Positions 26,263 to 35,638 of a stretch of DNA of 64,000 nucleotides are shown here, piece by piece; position 1 is the first letter of the stretch, and each line of letters starts with the position of its first letter. The stretch spans positions 141,530-205,529 of the forward strand of contig NZ_RJVA01000014.1 of the NCBI RefSeq assembly GCF_003751385.1, written 5' to 3'. The notes under the pieces were generated by a model that worked only from the letters and a program-made list of their open reading frames with translations, was not told the DNA's origin and did not search any database. A program made the translations under genes and the position numbers. The stretch is from Desulfosoma caldarium (GTDB lineage Bacteria; Desulfobacterota; Syntrophobacteria; Syntrophobacterales; DSM-9756).

Positions 26263-27283
26263 TGGGTGCGAAAGGTTCCAGGAAACGATAAAGCGTGCCG
26301 CGGTAGCGGAGTCGCGCGTGACAGAGTGATGTGAGCACGAACCGGTCTTTGGCTGAAACCCCATCGGCAAACGCGGAGCGGGCAAAGCGCCGTGCCACCC
26401 AGGGGCCCAGGCCGGCAGCCCGCACGCACGCCAAGAGCCATTGTCGAGCCAAGACCACATAAGCCTCGGGCATCAACTGCTGAGCCAGCGTCCACAGCCA
26501 TGCCTCGATGGCATCCAGGACGTCTGGACTATGGATTGGTTCCGGATCGCGCAAATGGATGTGGGTAGTTCGCTCTTCTGGTGAGCATACGATCCCCAGT
26601 TGACGCAAGTAAGCGTCTCGTACGCGCCTTGCCGACTCCACTTGAACACCCTTGTATTGTCGTGAGACCTGGCGGGCCGAAAGGGTATATTCAAACAAGA
26701 CTTCGGGTACATTGCCAAAACGCGCCACGGGCGCCAGCTTGACCCACAGCGCATAATCCTCTGCATGCGGAGCATCCGGCGGGTAGCCGCCGACGCGTTC
26801 CACCACGTCGCGCCGCATCATGACCGAGGGATGAAGCATGGGCGGCTGAAACAGGAGTTCCATGCGTATTCTTGAATCCTCGCAAGGCGGCCTGGCAACC
26901 GATCGGCCCAATGCGCTTCTCCTCCGGTACCACGTTCCGGCCACGTCAACTTTCTGCGCCCTCATCCACGCCAGCTGCCGTGCCAGCCGCTGCGGATGGC
27001 TCCAATCATCGTCATCCATTCGCGCGAGCCATCGCCCGCGGCTGCTGGCAATCAGCGTGTTGAGTGCATCCGCCAGTCCCTTGGAAACTTCCCTTCTCTG
27101 CCATCGAATCCGTCGATCCTCGCTGCTCAGGCGTTCTAGTAGCCTCGGCGTCTCATCCTGCGACCCGTCGTCCAGGACAAGAATTTCCAGTTCTCGCCAG
27201 GTTTGCGCTTGAATGCTGGCCATAGCGCGGCCGAGCATTCGGGCTCGGTTTCGCGTCGGCAACATCACCGAAATCAGCCCCAC
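26255..27283 (-). CDS. GT2 glycosyltransferase
   Basis: A 342-aa enzyme. The GT2 domain occupies residues 1-220: ISVMLPTRNRARMLGRAMAS, ILVLDDGSQDETPRLL, ARMDDDDWSHPQRL as the DXD region, and MLHPSVMMRRDVVERVGGY. The remaining C-terminal part, with EAWLWTLAQQLMPEAYVVLA, is helical and family-specific. The GTG at 27283 has AAGGAGGG 7 bases upstream and lies 10 bases inside the preceding GT4 gene, so the two are coupled. Its 3' end overlaps the convergent GT4 gene by 8 bases. Confidence 0.88.
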   Translation of the reverse strand: MGLISVMLPTRNRARMLGRAMASIQAQTWRELEILVLDDGSQDETPRLLERLSSEDRRIRWQRREVSKGLADALNTLIASSRGRWLARMDDDDWSHPQRLARQLAWMRAQKVDVAGTWYRRRSALGRSVARPPCEDSRIRMELLFQPPMLHPSVMMRRDVVERVGGYPPDAPHAEDYALWVKLAPVARFGNVPEVLFEYTLSARQVSRQYKGVQVESARRVRDAYLRQLGIVCSPEERTTHIHLRDPEPIHSPDVLDAIEAWLWTLAQQLMPEAYVVLARQWLLACVRAAGLGPWVARRFARSAFADGVSAKDRFVLTSLCHARLRYRGTLYRFLEPFAPIT

Positions 27284-28404
27284 CGAATACCCTCCTTGAT
27301 CACCTGCCGCAATAAACTCTCCCATTGTGGCAGTATGCGCTCCTCTGTATAGTAGCTTGCCCGAAGACGTGCTTTAGCGGAAAGATCCCAACGTAGGTTA
27401 GCATCGCCAAACAGCCGGGCCAGCGCCGCCTGAAAGGCGCCCTCATCCTCGGCGGGTGTGAGCAGGCCGAACGCCCCGTTCTGCAAAACTTCCCTAAGGC
27501 CGCCCGGGCAATCCATGGCCACGCATGGTAAACCGGCTTTCATGGCTTCCATCAAAGCCAGAGGAAGACCCTCGTAGCGTGAACACAAGGCAAAGATCTG
27601 TGCATGACAAAGCCATGGCCAAGGGTTGGCGACGTGTCCGGGAAGGAATGCGCTTGATTCAACGCCTAAGTCTAGAATCAATTCCTGCAGCTTGACGCGC
27701 TCAGGACCTTCACCCACAATGACCAAATGGTGATCAATGCCCTGCCCACGAAGTGCTGCATGAGCCCGGATCAGGCGGTGGAACGCTTTTTGTCCACACA
27801 ACCGTCCAACGCCGATGAGCACCGGTTTGCTGTACATCTGCGAGTCAGGTGGACCTTCGGTTGGAGGTGGTGGGGGTTTTTCGAGGAAATTTTCGATCAC
27901 ATGCCAACGCGCGCCCGAAGGCCGGACACCCAAAGCCTGCTGCAGGGAATCCAGCGCACCATAGGACGGGAAGACAACATCACGCGTTCGGCGATAGACC
28001 CACCGACTGATGAGACGATCCAACGGACCGGCCGCGTATTGATGGGGTCCAAAAGCGATGTGCGTCCAACTGATGAACGGGCGTCGGGCAAGTCGGGCAG
28101 CAAGATAGCCATAATTTGTCGCCGCATATTCCATTCCTGCGATCACCAGATCGGCCCGGCGCGCCAGAGCCGCCAGCCGCAAGGGCAAAAACGCCTTGTC
28201 CAAAAGATCCTTAGCGCGGAGAAAACGCCAGGGAACTCCAACGCGATACGACTCCTTGATAAGCGGCACATTCGGCCTTTCAAATAGAACCGCCGCCTCA
28301 ACAGGCCACCCACGGCGAGCCAGAGCACGCAACACCCGCGGATTCATGAATTGAGCCCCACCGACGCTGAGGTCGGGAAGAACGAACAGGAGATGTGGAT
28401 TCAT
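27274..28404 (-). CDS. GT4 glycosyltransferase
   Basis: A 376-aa GT-B protein. LLFVLPDLSVGGAQFMNPRVL is the glycine-rich acceptor-side loop. SWTHIAFGPHQYAAG and VIENFLEKPPPPP mark the linker, which has an unusual five-proline run. VLIGVGRLCGQKAFHRLIRAH, LVIVGEGPERVKLQEL and ALCSRYEGLPLALMEAM form the donor site. It is the middle gene of a minus-strand set: flippase, methyltransferase, GT4, GT2, with overlaps or short gaps. No good ribosome-binding site precedes the ATG, which fits coupling to the frameshifted methyltransferase upstream. Confidence 0.9.
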   Translation of the reverse strand: MNPHLLFVLPDLSVGGAQFMNPRVLRALARRGWPVEAAVLFERPNVPLIKESYRVGVPWRFLRAKDLLDKAFLPLRLAALARRADLVIAGMEYAATNYGYLAARLARRPFISWTHIAFGPHQYAAGPLDRLISRWVYRRTRDVVFPSYGALDSLQQALGVRPSGARWHVIENFLEKPPPPPTEGPPDSQMYSKPVLIGVGRLCGQKAFHRLIRAHAALRGQGIDHHLVIVGEGPERVKLQELILDLGVESSAFLPGHVANPWPWLCHAQIFALCSRYEGLPLALMEAMKAGLPCVAMDCPGGLREVLQNGAFGLLTPAEDEGAFQAALARLFGDANLRWDLSAKARLRASYYTEERILPQWESLLRQVIKEGIRWG

Positions 28405-28513
28405 TTCTGCGCCACCACGATGAGGTTGGGATCAAAAACCTGCGGCCTGGCAAAGTCGGCAAGCAGATAAATCACTCGATGGAAAAAGTTATTGAGACGC
28501 CAGCGAAGGCGAT

Positions 28514-29204
28514 TCAATACTCGAAAAAGTGCGCGATGCCGTGTGCGCATCGACCAAAACAGGCGGGGGCCTGACACTGGAAAACCATGCGCTCGGGGGC
28601 AAAGCCGGCGGCTTCGAGCAGCTGCATGAAGGAAAATTCCGTAAACGGGGTGATGTGGGTAAAATCCAAGGCCATATGGTAAGCGCCGATAGCAGCTGCC
28701 AAATTGGGAACCCTTAAGCTGACGCGCCCCTCTTGGGCGAGCACGCGATGAATTTCACGTAGCACTTCCAAAACACAGTCGCGGGGCAGGTGTTCCAGCA
28801 CATCGTGGCAAAAAAATTACGGTATAAGTCTCGTTCGGAACTTCCTTCAGCCAGACGCGAAGATCGGCCTCAATGAGGCGCACGGTTTCGGGTAGCCTTT
28901 GCTGCGCCACGGCAAGAAGCTCAGAGGACACGTCCACGCCGGTCAGCTTCGTATAGCCCACCCGGCGCAGCGCTTCCAATAAATGACCTTGAGCGCAGCC
29001 CAGATCAAGAATACTAGCTTCTTTGGGAATTTCGGAAAAGCAGGAGGGCAGCCGGTCACGCCTGAGTTTTTCCGGATCATCGGGCAAACGCTCCCGAAAG
29101 GCCATGCGATCGTCATGACGGGCATATCGGGCGAATAGCTCAAATGTGAAATCACTCATTCTGGATCCCCAGGCCGTATATTCTTCTTTTTTATCATCTG
29201 TCAT
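28514..29204 (-). pseudogene. SAM-dependent methyltransferase split by a T-tract frameshift
   Basis: Two frames together make one class I methyltransferase. The first (from 29204, or ATG 29159 with GGGGA upstream) holds ILDLGCAQGHLLEALRRV and LTGVDVSSELL and runs to TYTVIF. The second (to 28514) continues HDVLEHLPRDCVLEVL, the following motif, and RVPNLAAAIGAYH. They join exactly if the run of seven T (coding strand, near 28808-28815) is read as six: TVIFCHDVLEHL. The gene is therefore inactivated, phase variable, or affected by a sequencing error. It overlaps the flippase gene by 11 bases. Confidence 0.8.
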
Positions 29205-30495
29205 TTTGGATTGAAGAGTGTCTGCTTATCCCATAAGTTTTACCTAGCAAGAAAGCAGCTAGCATCAAGGTCATGAACAGTTCTGATGCATACGTCGCCG
29301 CCGCTGCCCCTCGCCAACTCCACAAGGGTATCCACCAAATGGTCAAAGCCACGTTCACCAGAGCGCCGGCCCCCGCTGTCATCATGCCCAAACGCTGGGC
29401 GTCTCCGGCGATCACGGTGTAGTTAAGGAGCTGACGCGGCAACCCTGCCAAGGGCAGCCAGGCAAGCCATTGCGTCGCTGGAACGGCGCCGGCATAGTCC
29501 GAGCCCAAGAAATGAGGAATCAAAGGAGCGGCCAAAGAGATCGCGGCTCCAACGGTCAAAGCATAGGCGAAGGACGGCCAAAGCAGCGGCACGATTGCCC
29601 GCAAAGCGGAACGCATGCTTTCCGCGCCGGCCTTAAAAAGCCGGGGAGCGGCGGCATCCAGCAAGGCATGGAGGGGCAAGAGAGCCAAGTCCACAAAGCG
29701 ATAGCCTGCAGAATAGGTTCCTGTGACCTCAAGAGATGCCATCCTGGCCAAGAGGAACTTGTCCGCATCGATGTAAAGCTTGTTCGCTCCGCCCCAAAAG
29801 GAAAACGGGAGGCCGTTGGAGATATACGGCAACAGAGCCCGGCGGCCCGGCCATGAAGGCGGGCCCAGATCCCGGGTCACGCGGTACGCGGCATAAACCG
29901 CCGCCGACAGCGAACCTGCCGCATAAAGCCATCCCCACAGGATCAGGCGGTCGGTTAAGGGATTCCACAAGACGACGAGTCCCAACACGACCGCCGCCGC
30001 CAAACGGGCCACCACCGGCGCCACAAACAGCCGGGCCGAGCGCCCCATTCGCTCAAAGCCTCGATAGGCAAAGGAGGCGGCGTTAGCCAATGGCCAGAAG
30101 AGCAGCTCTCCAAGGCCCAGGCTCACCACCAGCACGGAAGGAACCTTTGACAACAGCAACCGTGCGCTCACGCCGTAAAATAGGATGACGGGCACGATGC
30201 CCACAGCCAGTGCCGCTAGGGTCAAGCCCCAGCTTGAAGAAAAAATGCTTGAGTCACGGGCCACATCCCGAACGAGGAGGACGTGCCCGCCTAAACCGCA
30301 AAAATTAACCCACACCCCCGCCACGGCCAACGCCGCGCTGAAGGCGCCATAGCCTTCGCTGCCCAGAGTGCGGACGACAATCAAGAACACGAATGCCTGA
30401 GCGAGCCCGCGCAACGCCATGCCCGTTCCCAGGACCATCGTATTTTTGGCCAGCCGCCCCGGTCGCCAACGCTTCGCAGAAATCATTGCCATCAT
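29194..30495 (-). CDS. Wzx-like polysaccharide flippase (MOP superfamily)
   Basis: A protein of about 433 aa with roughly twelve hydrophobic helices, starting ISAKRWRPGRLAKNTMVLGTG. FVFLIVVRTLGSEGYGAFSAA is the typical first-helix segment of PST/Wzx flippases. The family moves undecaprenyl-linked oligosaccharides across the inner membrane. It heads the minus-strand set of a methyltransferase and two glycosyltransferases, which fits. The start is uncertain among TTG 30501, ATG 30495 and ATG 30492; none has a strong ribosome-binding site, and a hairpin (30502-30522) sits just upstream. Confidence 0.88.
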   Translation of the reverse strand: MMAMISAKRWRPGRLAKNTMVLGTGMALRGLAQAFVFLIVVRTLGSEGYGAFSAALAVAGVWVNFCGLGGHVLLVRDVARDSSIFSSSWGLTLAALAVGIVPVILFYGVSARLLLSKVPSVLVVSLGLGELLFWPLANAASFAYRGFERMGRSARLFVAPVVARLAAAVVLGLVVLWNPLTDRLILWGWLYAAGSLSAAVYAAYRVTRDLGPPSWPGRRALLPYISNGLPFSFWGGANKLYIDADKFLLARMASLEVTGTYSAGYRFVDLALLPLHALLDAAAPRLFKAGAESMRSALRAIVPLLWPSFAYALTVGAAISLAAPLIPHFLGSDYAGAVPATQWLAWLPLAGLPRQLLNYTVIAGDAQRLGMMTAGAGALVNVALTIWWIPLWSWRGAAAATYASELFMTLMLAAFLLGKTYGISRHSSIQNDR

Positions 30496-30501
30496 TCCCA
30501 A

Positions 30502-30522
30502 GGCAAGCCATCTCGGCTTGCC
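30502..30522 (-). promoter_or_regulatory. Perfect 8-bp hairpin at the flippase start
   Basis: GGCAAGCC at 30502-30509 and GGCTTGCC at 30515-30522 form a perfect inverted repeat with a 5-base loop. It lies immediately upstream of the flippase start codon, where the ribosome-binding site would be expected. It has no T tract, so a terminator is unlikely. It could mask translation initiation or bind a protein; the role is inference. Confidence 0.4.
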
Positions 30523-31125
30523 ATGGTATCTTTAATGACCTTGTCACATTTCATGGCTTCGTTGCTTTCTACCCCCCACATGAAGCCCGAGCCCGCTCGA
30601 ACATCACTCAAGCCTAAAAGGCCACGGAATTTTCGAGGCAAAGATCACGCCGACCCTGCACAAAACCCTTTGGAGCTTGTCCGTGAATCCGTCTCATCGG
30701 ATCAAGAAGTCTGTCCCGAAATTGCTTATGTTGGAGCGGAGCACGGCGTGATGAGGGTGTCCGCCAAGCCACCGAGCCCGATTTCATCCAAAAAGAACCG
30801 AGCCTTGCAGCGCACCGACGGAACCGAGCCGAAAACGCATTCCCGAACAAGCTCCTCAGGCCTAAGGACGCCTTTTCCGCTACAACTGGACCTTCCTAAT
30901 CAACGAATTAGACCCGGGGTCGAAAACCTTCTTTTCCAGTTCACGCAATCCCTGCGGTCCATGCCCCTGCACGAGTATCCATCGCGTGCCCACTCCTTCG
31001 ACACTCACCCAACATGCCCATGAAGAAGGGACGCGGCTGCACACCCTCATCGTTTCTTCCAGTGCTCTCAAAAAGTGAAACGTAAAAGTCTGTTCTGAGC
31101 CATGCTTGCACCCCATGCCGCCAGA
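30523..31125. other. Gene-free interval between two minus-strand glycan genes
   Basis: About 600 bases. A 166-codon plus-strand frame (30523-31023) is proline- and serine-rich, lacks any family resemblance and is not preceded by a convincing site, so I do not call it. The minus-strand promoter for the flippase set is expected near the left end. Confidence 0.4.
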
Positions 31126-31998
31126 TCAGCCGCCGTCGCTGATGCGATCGTAGCGGAGTTGGGTGATTTGTTCGCTGATAAGGCCCATCATAAACAGGAG
31201 AATGGCGGCGATGAGCAGAAGGGCCGACATGTTGGTGAAGCGATGGCTCGTTATGTAGGTGTAGGCGTAGTTGGCTAGGCCTAGCAGGAAGAAGGAGCCG
31301 CTTACGGGAAGAAAGATGCGCAAGGGAGAGAAGAGCGTGGAAATCTTTAGAATGATCAGAAAGAAGCGCACGCCGTCTCGAAGGGGCTTGATTTTGCTTC
31401 TCCCTTGTCGTTTTTGGGCCTGGATAGGCACGTAGCACACCGAACGACCGCTTCTTAGATAGGCCATGGTGAGGGTGGTCGGATAGGAAAAGGTGTTGGG
31501 CAAAAGGTAGAGGTAGCGGAGGACCGTTTCCCGGTCCACCACGCGGTACCCAGATGTCAGATCCTTGACGGGGAATTTGGTGGTGTAGCGGGCCAGCATA
31601 TTGTAAGCGGTATTGGCCAGACGGCGAAAGGTATTGGCATGGCTTCTGGGATCGCGGGCCCCCACGACCATATCGTATTTTTGCGCTGCTTCCAGAAGCC
31701 GGGGAAGGTCTGCCGGATCGTGCTGTCCGTCGCCGTCCATGAGTACGACTTTGTCGCGAGACGCGATGCGAATGCCGGTTTTGACAGCCGCACCGTTCCC
31801 GATGTTGTAGGGATGTGACCACACGTAGGCTCCCGCACGCTTGGCCTCTTCGGCCGTGCGGTCCCGAGACCCATCGTCCACCACGATCACTTCCGCCTCG
31901 GGAAGTACCTCCAGAATCCTGGAGATGGTTCGGGCAATGGCCCCTTCTTCGTGATAGGCCGGAATGACCACCGAGACATCCGCCCCTTTTGCCACCAC
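31126..31998 (-). CDS. Polyprenyl-phosphate GT2 glycosyltransferase (DPM1/GtrB-like)
   Basis: A 290-aa protein. The GT2 domain (residues 1-215) has VSVVIPAYHEEGAIARTI, VIVVDDGSRDRTAEEA, NIGNGAAVKTGI, LMDGDGQHDPADLPRLL (DXD) and DLTSGYRVVDRETVL, as in dolichyl- or undecaprenyl-phosphate sugar synthases. Two hydrophobic helices follow at about 222-250 and 260-280. GTG at 31998 has GGGAG 5-6 bases upstream. Such enzymes charge undecaprenyl phosphate with a sugar for a periplasm-facing transferase of the ArnT type. A protein of that class is encoded at 12325, so the two could work together. Confidence 0.87.
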   Translation of the reverse strand: MVAKGADVSVVIPAYHEEGAIARTISRILEVLPEAEVIVVDDGSRDRTAEEAKRAGAYVWSHPYNIGNGAAVKTGIRIASRDKVVLMDGDGQHDPADLPRLLEAAQKYDMVVGARDPRSHANTFRRLANTAYNMLARYTTKFPVKDLTSGYRVVDRETVLRYLYLLPNTFSYPTTLTMAYLRSGRSVCYVPIQAQKRQGRSKIKPLRDGVRFFLIILKISTLFSPLRIFLPVSGSFFLLGLANYAYTYITSHRFTNMSALLLIAAILLFMMGLISEQITQLRYDRISDGG

Positions 31999-32519
31999 GA
32001 TGACTCCCTTTTGCTGAATTCTGCGTCACCGGTTCTCAAAGCAACAGATGGGCCAAAATCCACCCAGCCGAGCGCCGTCCCCCTCCGCAGGTTTGCAATA
32101 CCCTTGGCTCCTTTGTCTTGGGAGTCAAGCACGGAACGACGTCGCCCATCATTTCCGCGAAGCTTGTCTCCAGATCGAATGGGGGCGGGCGGTTATCGCC
32201 GGCCGAATATCATAAATCCCCGCGCCCCGCCCACGCAGGGAAAGGCCCTGCGAGAGTGGCGAACGGAAATTGATGGAAAACGAAATAGCCAGGTGAGGTA
32301 AAGCTCCCGAAAAGGGAAGTTTTCGAAGGAGCCCCTCTTAAATGCGGCCCTTTTCTCTATCGCACACAATGCGGGAGGACGCCCGCGCTCCCAGGAAAAA
32401 CACTTTTGGGGAACCCTTCCGGAAGTCATCCTTTCTTTTGACTCTTGTTCAAACCCTGTGCTAGTCACAGGGGCGCTTGAACGGCACAAAAGCTGAAACG
32501 GAGAAAACGGAGTCGCTCC
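31999..32519. other. Intergenic region between divergent genes
   Basis: About 520 bases with no supportable gene. It contains several G+C-rich inverted segments (for example GGGCGGGCGGTTATCGCCGG near 32185 and GCGGGAGGACGCCCGCGCTC near 32370). These resemble extragenic repeats but are not assigned. Promoters for the DPM1-like gene (minus) and the EamA transporter (plus) must lie here. Confidence 0.4.
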
Positions 32520-33470
32520 ATGAACGCCCCACCCGCCTCCACGCCCATACCCCGCAAAGGCTACCTCTTGGTCATTTTGGCGGCCGTGCTGTGGGCCGTT
32601 TCCGGATCCGCCGGAAAGTATTTGTTTAACCACGGGGTCACCCCCTACCAGGTGGTGCAGATGCGCGTCACCCTAGCAGCCGTTCTTCTTTTCCTGTGGC
32701 TGGCCGCGCGGGACCGCCGAAAGCTTCGCATTGCGCCGCGCGATATCTTCTATTTCATGATTCTTGGCATCACCGGCCTTGCCATGGTGCAGTTTACCTA
32801 CTTTTACACCATCAGCAAGATCAAGGTGGCCGCGGCCATCCTCCTCGAGTACCTGGCTCCGATTCTCATCGCCATGTATTCCGTAATCGTCGCTCGGGAA
32901 AAGCTCACCTGGCCCACGGCGGTGGCCGTAACTGCCGCAACTCTGGGCTGTTACCTGGTGGTGGGCGGCTACAACTTGGATCTTTTCAACATGAACAAGG
33001 CAGGCCTTCTGAGCGGCCTGGCGTCCGCGGTCAGCTTCGCCTGGTACTCGGTGCACGGCGAACATGGCATGCGCCGCTACAGCCCTTGGACTGTGCTTTT
33101 TTACGCGTTCCTTTTTGCGGCCCTTTTCTGGAACAGCGCCCACCCACCCCTGGAAGCCTTTCGCCACGCTTACGCCCCCATGGAATGGGTCTGGATTCTC
33201 TACATCGCCATTCTGGGAACGCTCGTGCCCTTTGGCCTGTATCTATATGGCATCAATCTCATACGATCCACCCGCGCCAGCATCACTGCCACTCTGGAAC
33301 CCATTACGGCCGGTTTTGTCTCCTACCTCTTCCTGGGGGAAACCCTGGAAGGACTTCAAATAGCCGGCGGATTGTTGGTCATTGGGGCCGTCATTTTGTT
33401 GCAAGTGCGTCGGGAGTTTGACGATGCCACGCCGGAGCTTCTGCGGACGCGGCAGCAGCAGGCATCCTGA
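32520..33470 (+). CDS. EamA/DMT-family membrane transporter
   Basis: A 316-aa protein with ten predicted hydrophobic helices in two EamA repeats. The first starts GYLLVILAAVLWAVSGSAGK, the second about residue 160 (GLLSGLASAVSFAWYSVHG). The conserved PI-containing helix end is in LLEYLAPILIAMYSVIVARE, and ATLEPITAGFVSYLFLGE marks the C-terminal repeat. GGAG precedes the ATG by about 8 bases. The family exports or imports small metabolites such as amino acids; the substrate cannot be inferred. It is a single-gene unit, separated from its neighbours by more than 250 bases on both sides. Confidence 0.87.
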   Translation: MNAPPASTPIPRKGYLLVILAAVLWAVSGSAGKYLFNHGVTPYQVVQMRVTLAAVLLFLWLAARDRRKLRIAPRDIFYFMILGITGLAMVQFTYFYTISKIKVAAAILLEYLAPILIAMYSVIVAREKLTWPTAVAVTAATLGCYLVVGGYNLDLFNMNKAGLLSGLASAVSFAWYSVHGEHGMRRYSPWTVLFYAFLFAALFWNSAHPPLEAFRHAYAPMEWVWILYIAILGTLVPFGLYLYGINLIRSTRASITATLEPITAGFVSYLFLGETLEGLQIAGGLLVIGAVILLQVRREFDDATPELLRTRQQQAS

Positions 33471-33744
33471 ACCGTGATGCGGCGTCAGCCGGCCAGCGAG
33501 GGCCTTGGTCTCGCCACGACGCGAAAACCAGTTTGAATGTTTTAAAAGGCTTTCTGCAGGGAGCACGGGAAGCCCGGTCGTGGCTTTCGCCACTCCTACA
33601 GATTCAAAAAGATTCTTTTCCTGCACGCTGAGACATGCTGGCAAGCGGTGGCGCTCTTACAGATGGGGAAAGCCGGAGAGGTGAGAGAGCCCGGAACTTG
33701 GCTGGTTACGGGGTCGAACCTGATGAAAAAGGTTACAGACGCAT

Positions 33745-34533
33745 ATGGCGCCTCTGATTACTTTCTTGACGGATTTTGGAATTCAGGACGGCTACGTGGC
33801 TGCCATGAAGGGCGTGGTGTTGGGGATTGTGCCTGAGGCCCGCCTTGTGGACGTCACGCATCTCATTCCTCCTCAGGACATTCGCTGGGGATCGTACATC
33901 CTGAAAAGCTGCTATGCGGAATTTCCCCCAGGGACCATTCATCTGGTGGTGGTGGATCCGGGTGTGGGAACGGACCGGCGGGCCATTGCCGTGCGCACCC
34001 CTCGCTATGTTTTGGTCGGCCCGGACAACGGCCTCTTTTCCTATGTCCTCACAGAAGAGCCCTCCGCGGAAGCACGTCTTTTGGAAAACGCCTTTCTTTT
34101 TCGGCACACCATCAGTTCTACCTTTCACGGCCGGGACATCTTCGCCCCTGTGGCGGCCCACCTGGCCGCCGGCACACCTTTTGACACCCTGGGCCCCATC
34201 GTAAATCCCGTGGTGAGTCCATGGGTACGGCCCACCTTCGCCGCAACTAATCTGGATGGCGAAGTTTTGGGAATCGACCATTTCGGAAATATCGTCACCA
34301 ACATTCAACGAAAACACCTGGCCGATTGGGCTCAACAAAGCGATTTTGAAATCTTTTTGGAAAACCAAAAAATTCCCGTTTTTGCCTCCACTTATGCTGA
34401 TGTCCCTACAGGGTACCCTCTTGCCCTTTGGGGCAGCTCGAACCATCTGGAAATTTCCGTCAATCAGGGAAATGCCGCCGCCTTTTACGGGACTCGACCT
34501 GGACGAAGAGTTCGCCTAATGCGGCGGGTGTAA
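33745..34533 (+). CDS. SAM hydrolase / hydroxide adenosyltransferase (DUF62 family)
   Basis: A 262-aa protein with the family start MAPLITFLTDFGIQDGYVAAMKG-like (the TDFG-x-D-x-Y-V motif), then DVTHLIPPQDIRWGSYIL, VVDPGVGTDRRAIAV, VGPDNGLFSYVL and FHGRDIFAPVAAHLA. These are the conserved Asp, Asn and His residues of the trimeric active site that cleaves S-adenosylmethionine to adenosine and methionine. The C-terminal beta-barrel (GIDHFGNIVTNI, SNHLEISVNQGNAA) is complete. AAAGG lies about 11 bases before the ATG. It stands alone, so its role in SAM balance or defence against methyl stress is inferred from the family. Confidence 0.9.
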   Translation: MAPLITFLTDFGIQDGYVAAMKGVVLGIVPEARLVDVTHLIPPQDIRWGSYILKSCYAEFPPGTIHLVVVDPGVGTDRRAIAVRTPRYVLVGPDNGLFSYVLTEEPSAEARLLENAFLFRHTISSTFHGRDIFAPVAAHLAAGTPFDTLGPIVNPVVSPWVRPTFAATNLDGEVLGIDHFGNIVTNIQRKHLADWAQQSDFEIFLENQKIPVFASTYADVPTGYPLALWGSSNHLEISVNQGNAAAFYGTRPGRRVRLMRRV

Positions 34534-34783
34534 GTTCTCTGAAGTCTTCTCAAACCATATTGTTTTTGCCGAGGCTTTTGGTATGGGTAATCGCCACTGG
34601 CCAAGACACGGATCGACATGATTTTGCAAGAGACTCCAGGGCTGGCGGGTGAAGCGGGAAGAGTGCGTGAGAATGCGTCAGAAAAGGAAGTTGTTCCTCT
34701 CTAAAAGATGCTTAGTTTGATCCATGTGTCATCTTAGTCTAGGACATCAGGTCATTGGATTTTCGAGAAGAAGGAGGAATAGA

Positions 34784-35293
34784 GTGGAACAGAAAAAGGG
34801 ACTCGTGTTGGTGGAAGACCTCTATCAGGAGCTGGAGGTTTGGTATCCCCTCCTGAGGCTGCGTGAGGCGGGAGTGCAGGTGGCCACCGTGGCGCCGGAG
34901 AAGGGAAAAACGTACAAGAGCAAGCTCGGTTACCCCGTGACGTCCGATTTGGCCGCTGACCAGGTATTCGCTGCCGAGTGGGACGCGGTGATTATTCCGG
35001 GTGGCTATGCTCCGGACCTCATGCGCCGTCATGCTCCCATGGTGCGATTGGTCCGTGAGGCCTTTGAAGCCGGCAAGGTGGTCGCCGCCATTTGCCATGG
35101 AGGTTGGATGCTGGCTTCGGCCAATATCCTCAAAGGGAGAAAAGCCACCTGTTTTTTTGCGATCCGTGATGACCTGGTGCACGCAGGCGCCGAGTACCTG
35201 GATCAGGAGGTAGTCGTTGATGAAAACCTCATCACTTCACGCACTCCCGACGACTTGCCGGCGTTCATGAAGGCGGTGCTGGAAAGGATCTAA
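34784..35293 (+). CDS. DJ-1/PfpI-family protein
   Basis: A 169-aa protein. The flavodoxin-like fold shows LVLVEDLYQELEVWYPLLRL with the acidic partner residue near 16-18, then AVIIPGGYAPDLMRRH and VVAAICHGGWMLASA with the nucleophile Cys104 in the strand-elbow ICHG. FFAIRDDLVHAGAEYLDQEV and TSRTPDDLPAFMKAVL complete the domain. I chose GTG 34784 because AAGGAGGAA lies 7 bases upstream; the frame extends to 34724 without similarity. Family members act as chaperones, glyoxalases or peptidases, often under stress, and the exact activity cannot be read from sequence. Confidence 0.88.
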   Translation: MEQKKGLVLVEDLYQELEVWYPLLRLREAGVQVATVAPEKGKTYKSKLGYPVTSDLAADQVFAAEWDAVIIPGGYAPDLMRRHAPMVRLVREAFEAGKVVAAICHGGWMLASANILKGRKATCFFAIRDDLVHAGAEYLDQEVVVDENLITSRTPDDLPAFMKAVLERI

Positions 35294-35638
35294 TCTGCGG
35301 GCTTCCCCATAACGGGTTGCATTCACAGATACTGTCGATCCTAAGAAAAGTCAAAACGCCTGGGGTGTCACAGGGGACCAGGGCAACAGTTTCATGTGTC
35401 CACATTTAGCGACCAGCCGAAAAGCTCTTGTTGTCCTCGCCACACGGTGAGAAATGCGCGGGCCGTCCAGCAAGAAAAATTCAAGTTCCTGATCGAGAAC
35501 GCCGACGAGGAAAGCGAAGGGGTCAACGAAAGACGCGGGCGTGGGGACGTGAAAGCGGCTTGCACTCCTACCTCTTTACGACGCCTCCGACCGTGCTTAA
35601 GATATCGTTGCGTACAAAACAACCCCAAGGAGGCGGAC
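35294..35638. other. Intergenic region upstream of the 80-aa protein
   Basis: About 345 bases. The frame of the small protein is open upstream to 35396 and would encode a basic, non-conserved-looking extension, but a strong AAGGAGG sits just before the ATG at 35639, so the extension is not used. No known RNA motif is visible. Confidence 0.4.

Noticed and set aside
30523..31023. 166-codon plus-strand frame between flippase and DPM1-like genes
   Set aside because: Low-complexity proline/serine composition, no start signal, no family similarity.
33690..33745. TPP-riboswitch-like string CGAACCTGAT before the SAM hydrolase gene, together with GGTGAGAGAG
   Set aside because: The flanking stems, the CTGAGA loop and the second conserved half do not form, and the gene is not in thiamine metabolism. 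The same stretch loosely resembles a tRNA T-loop, but no acceptor stem pairs.
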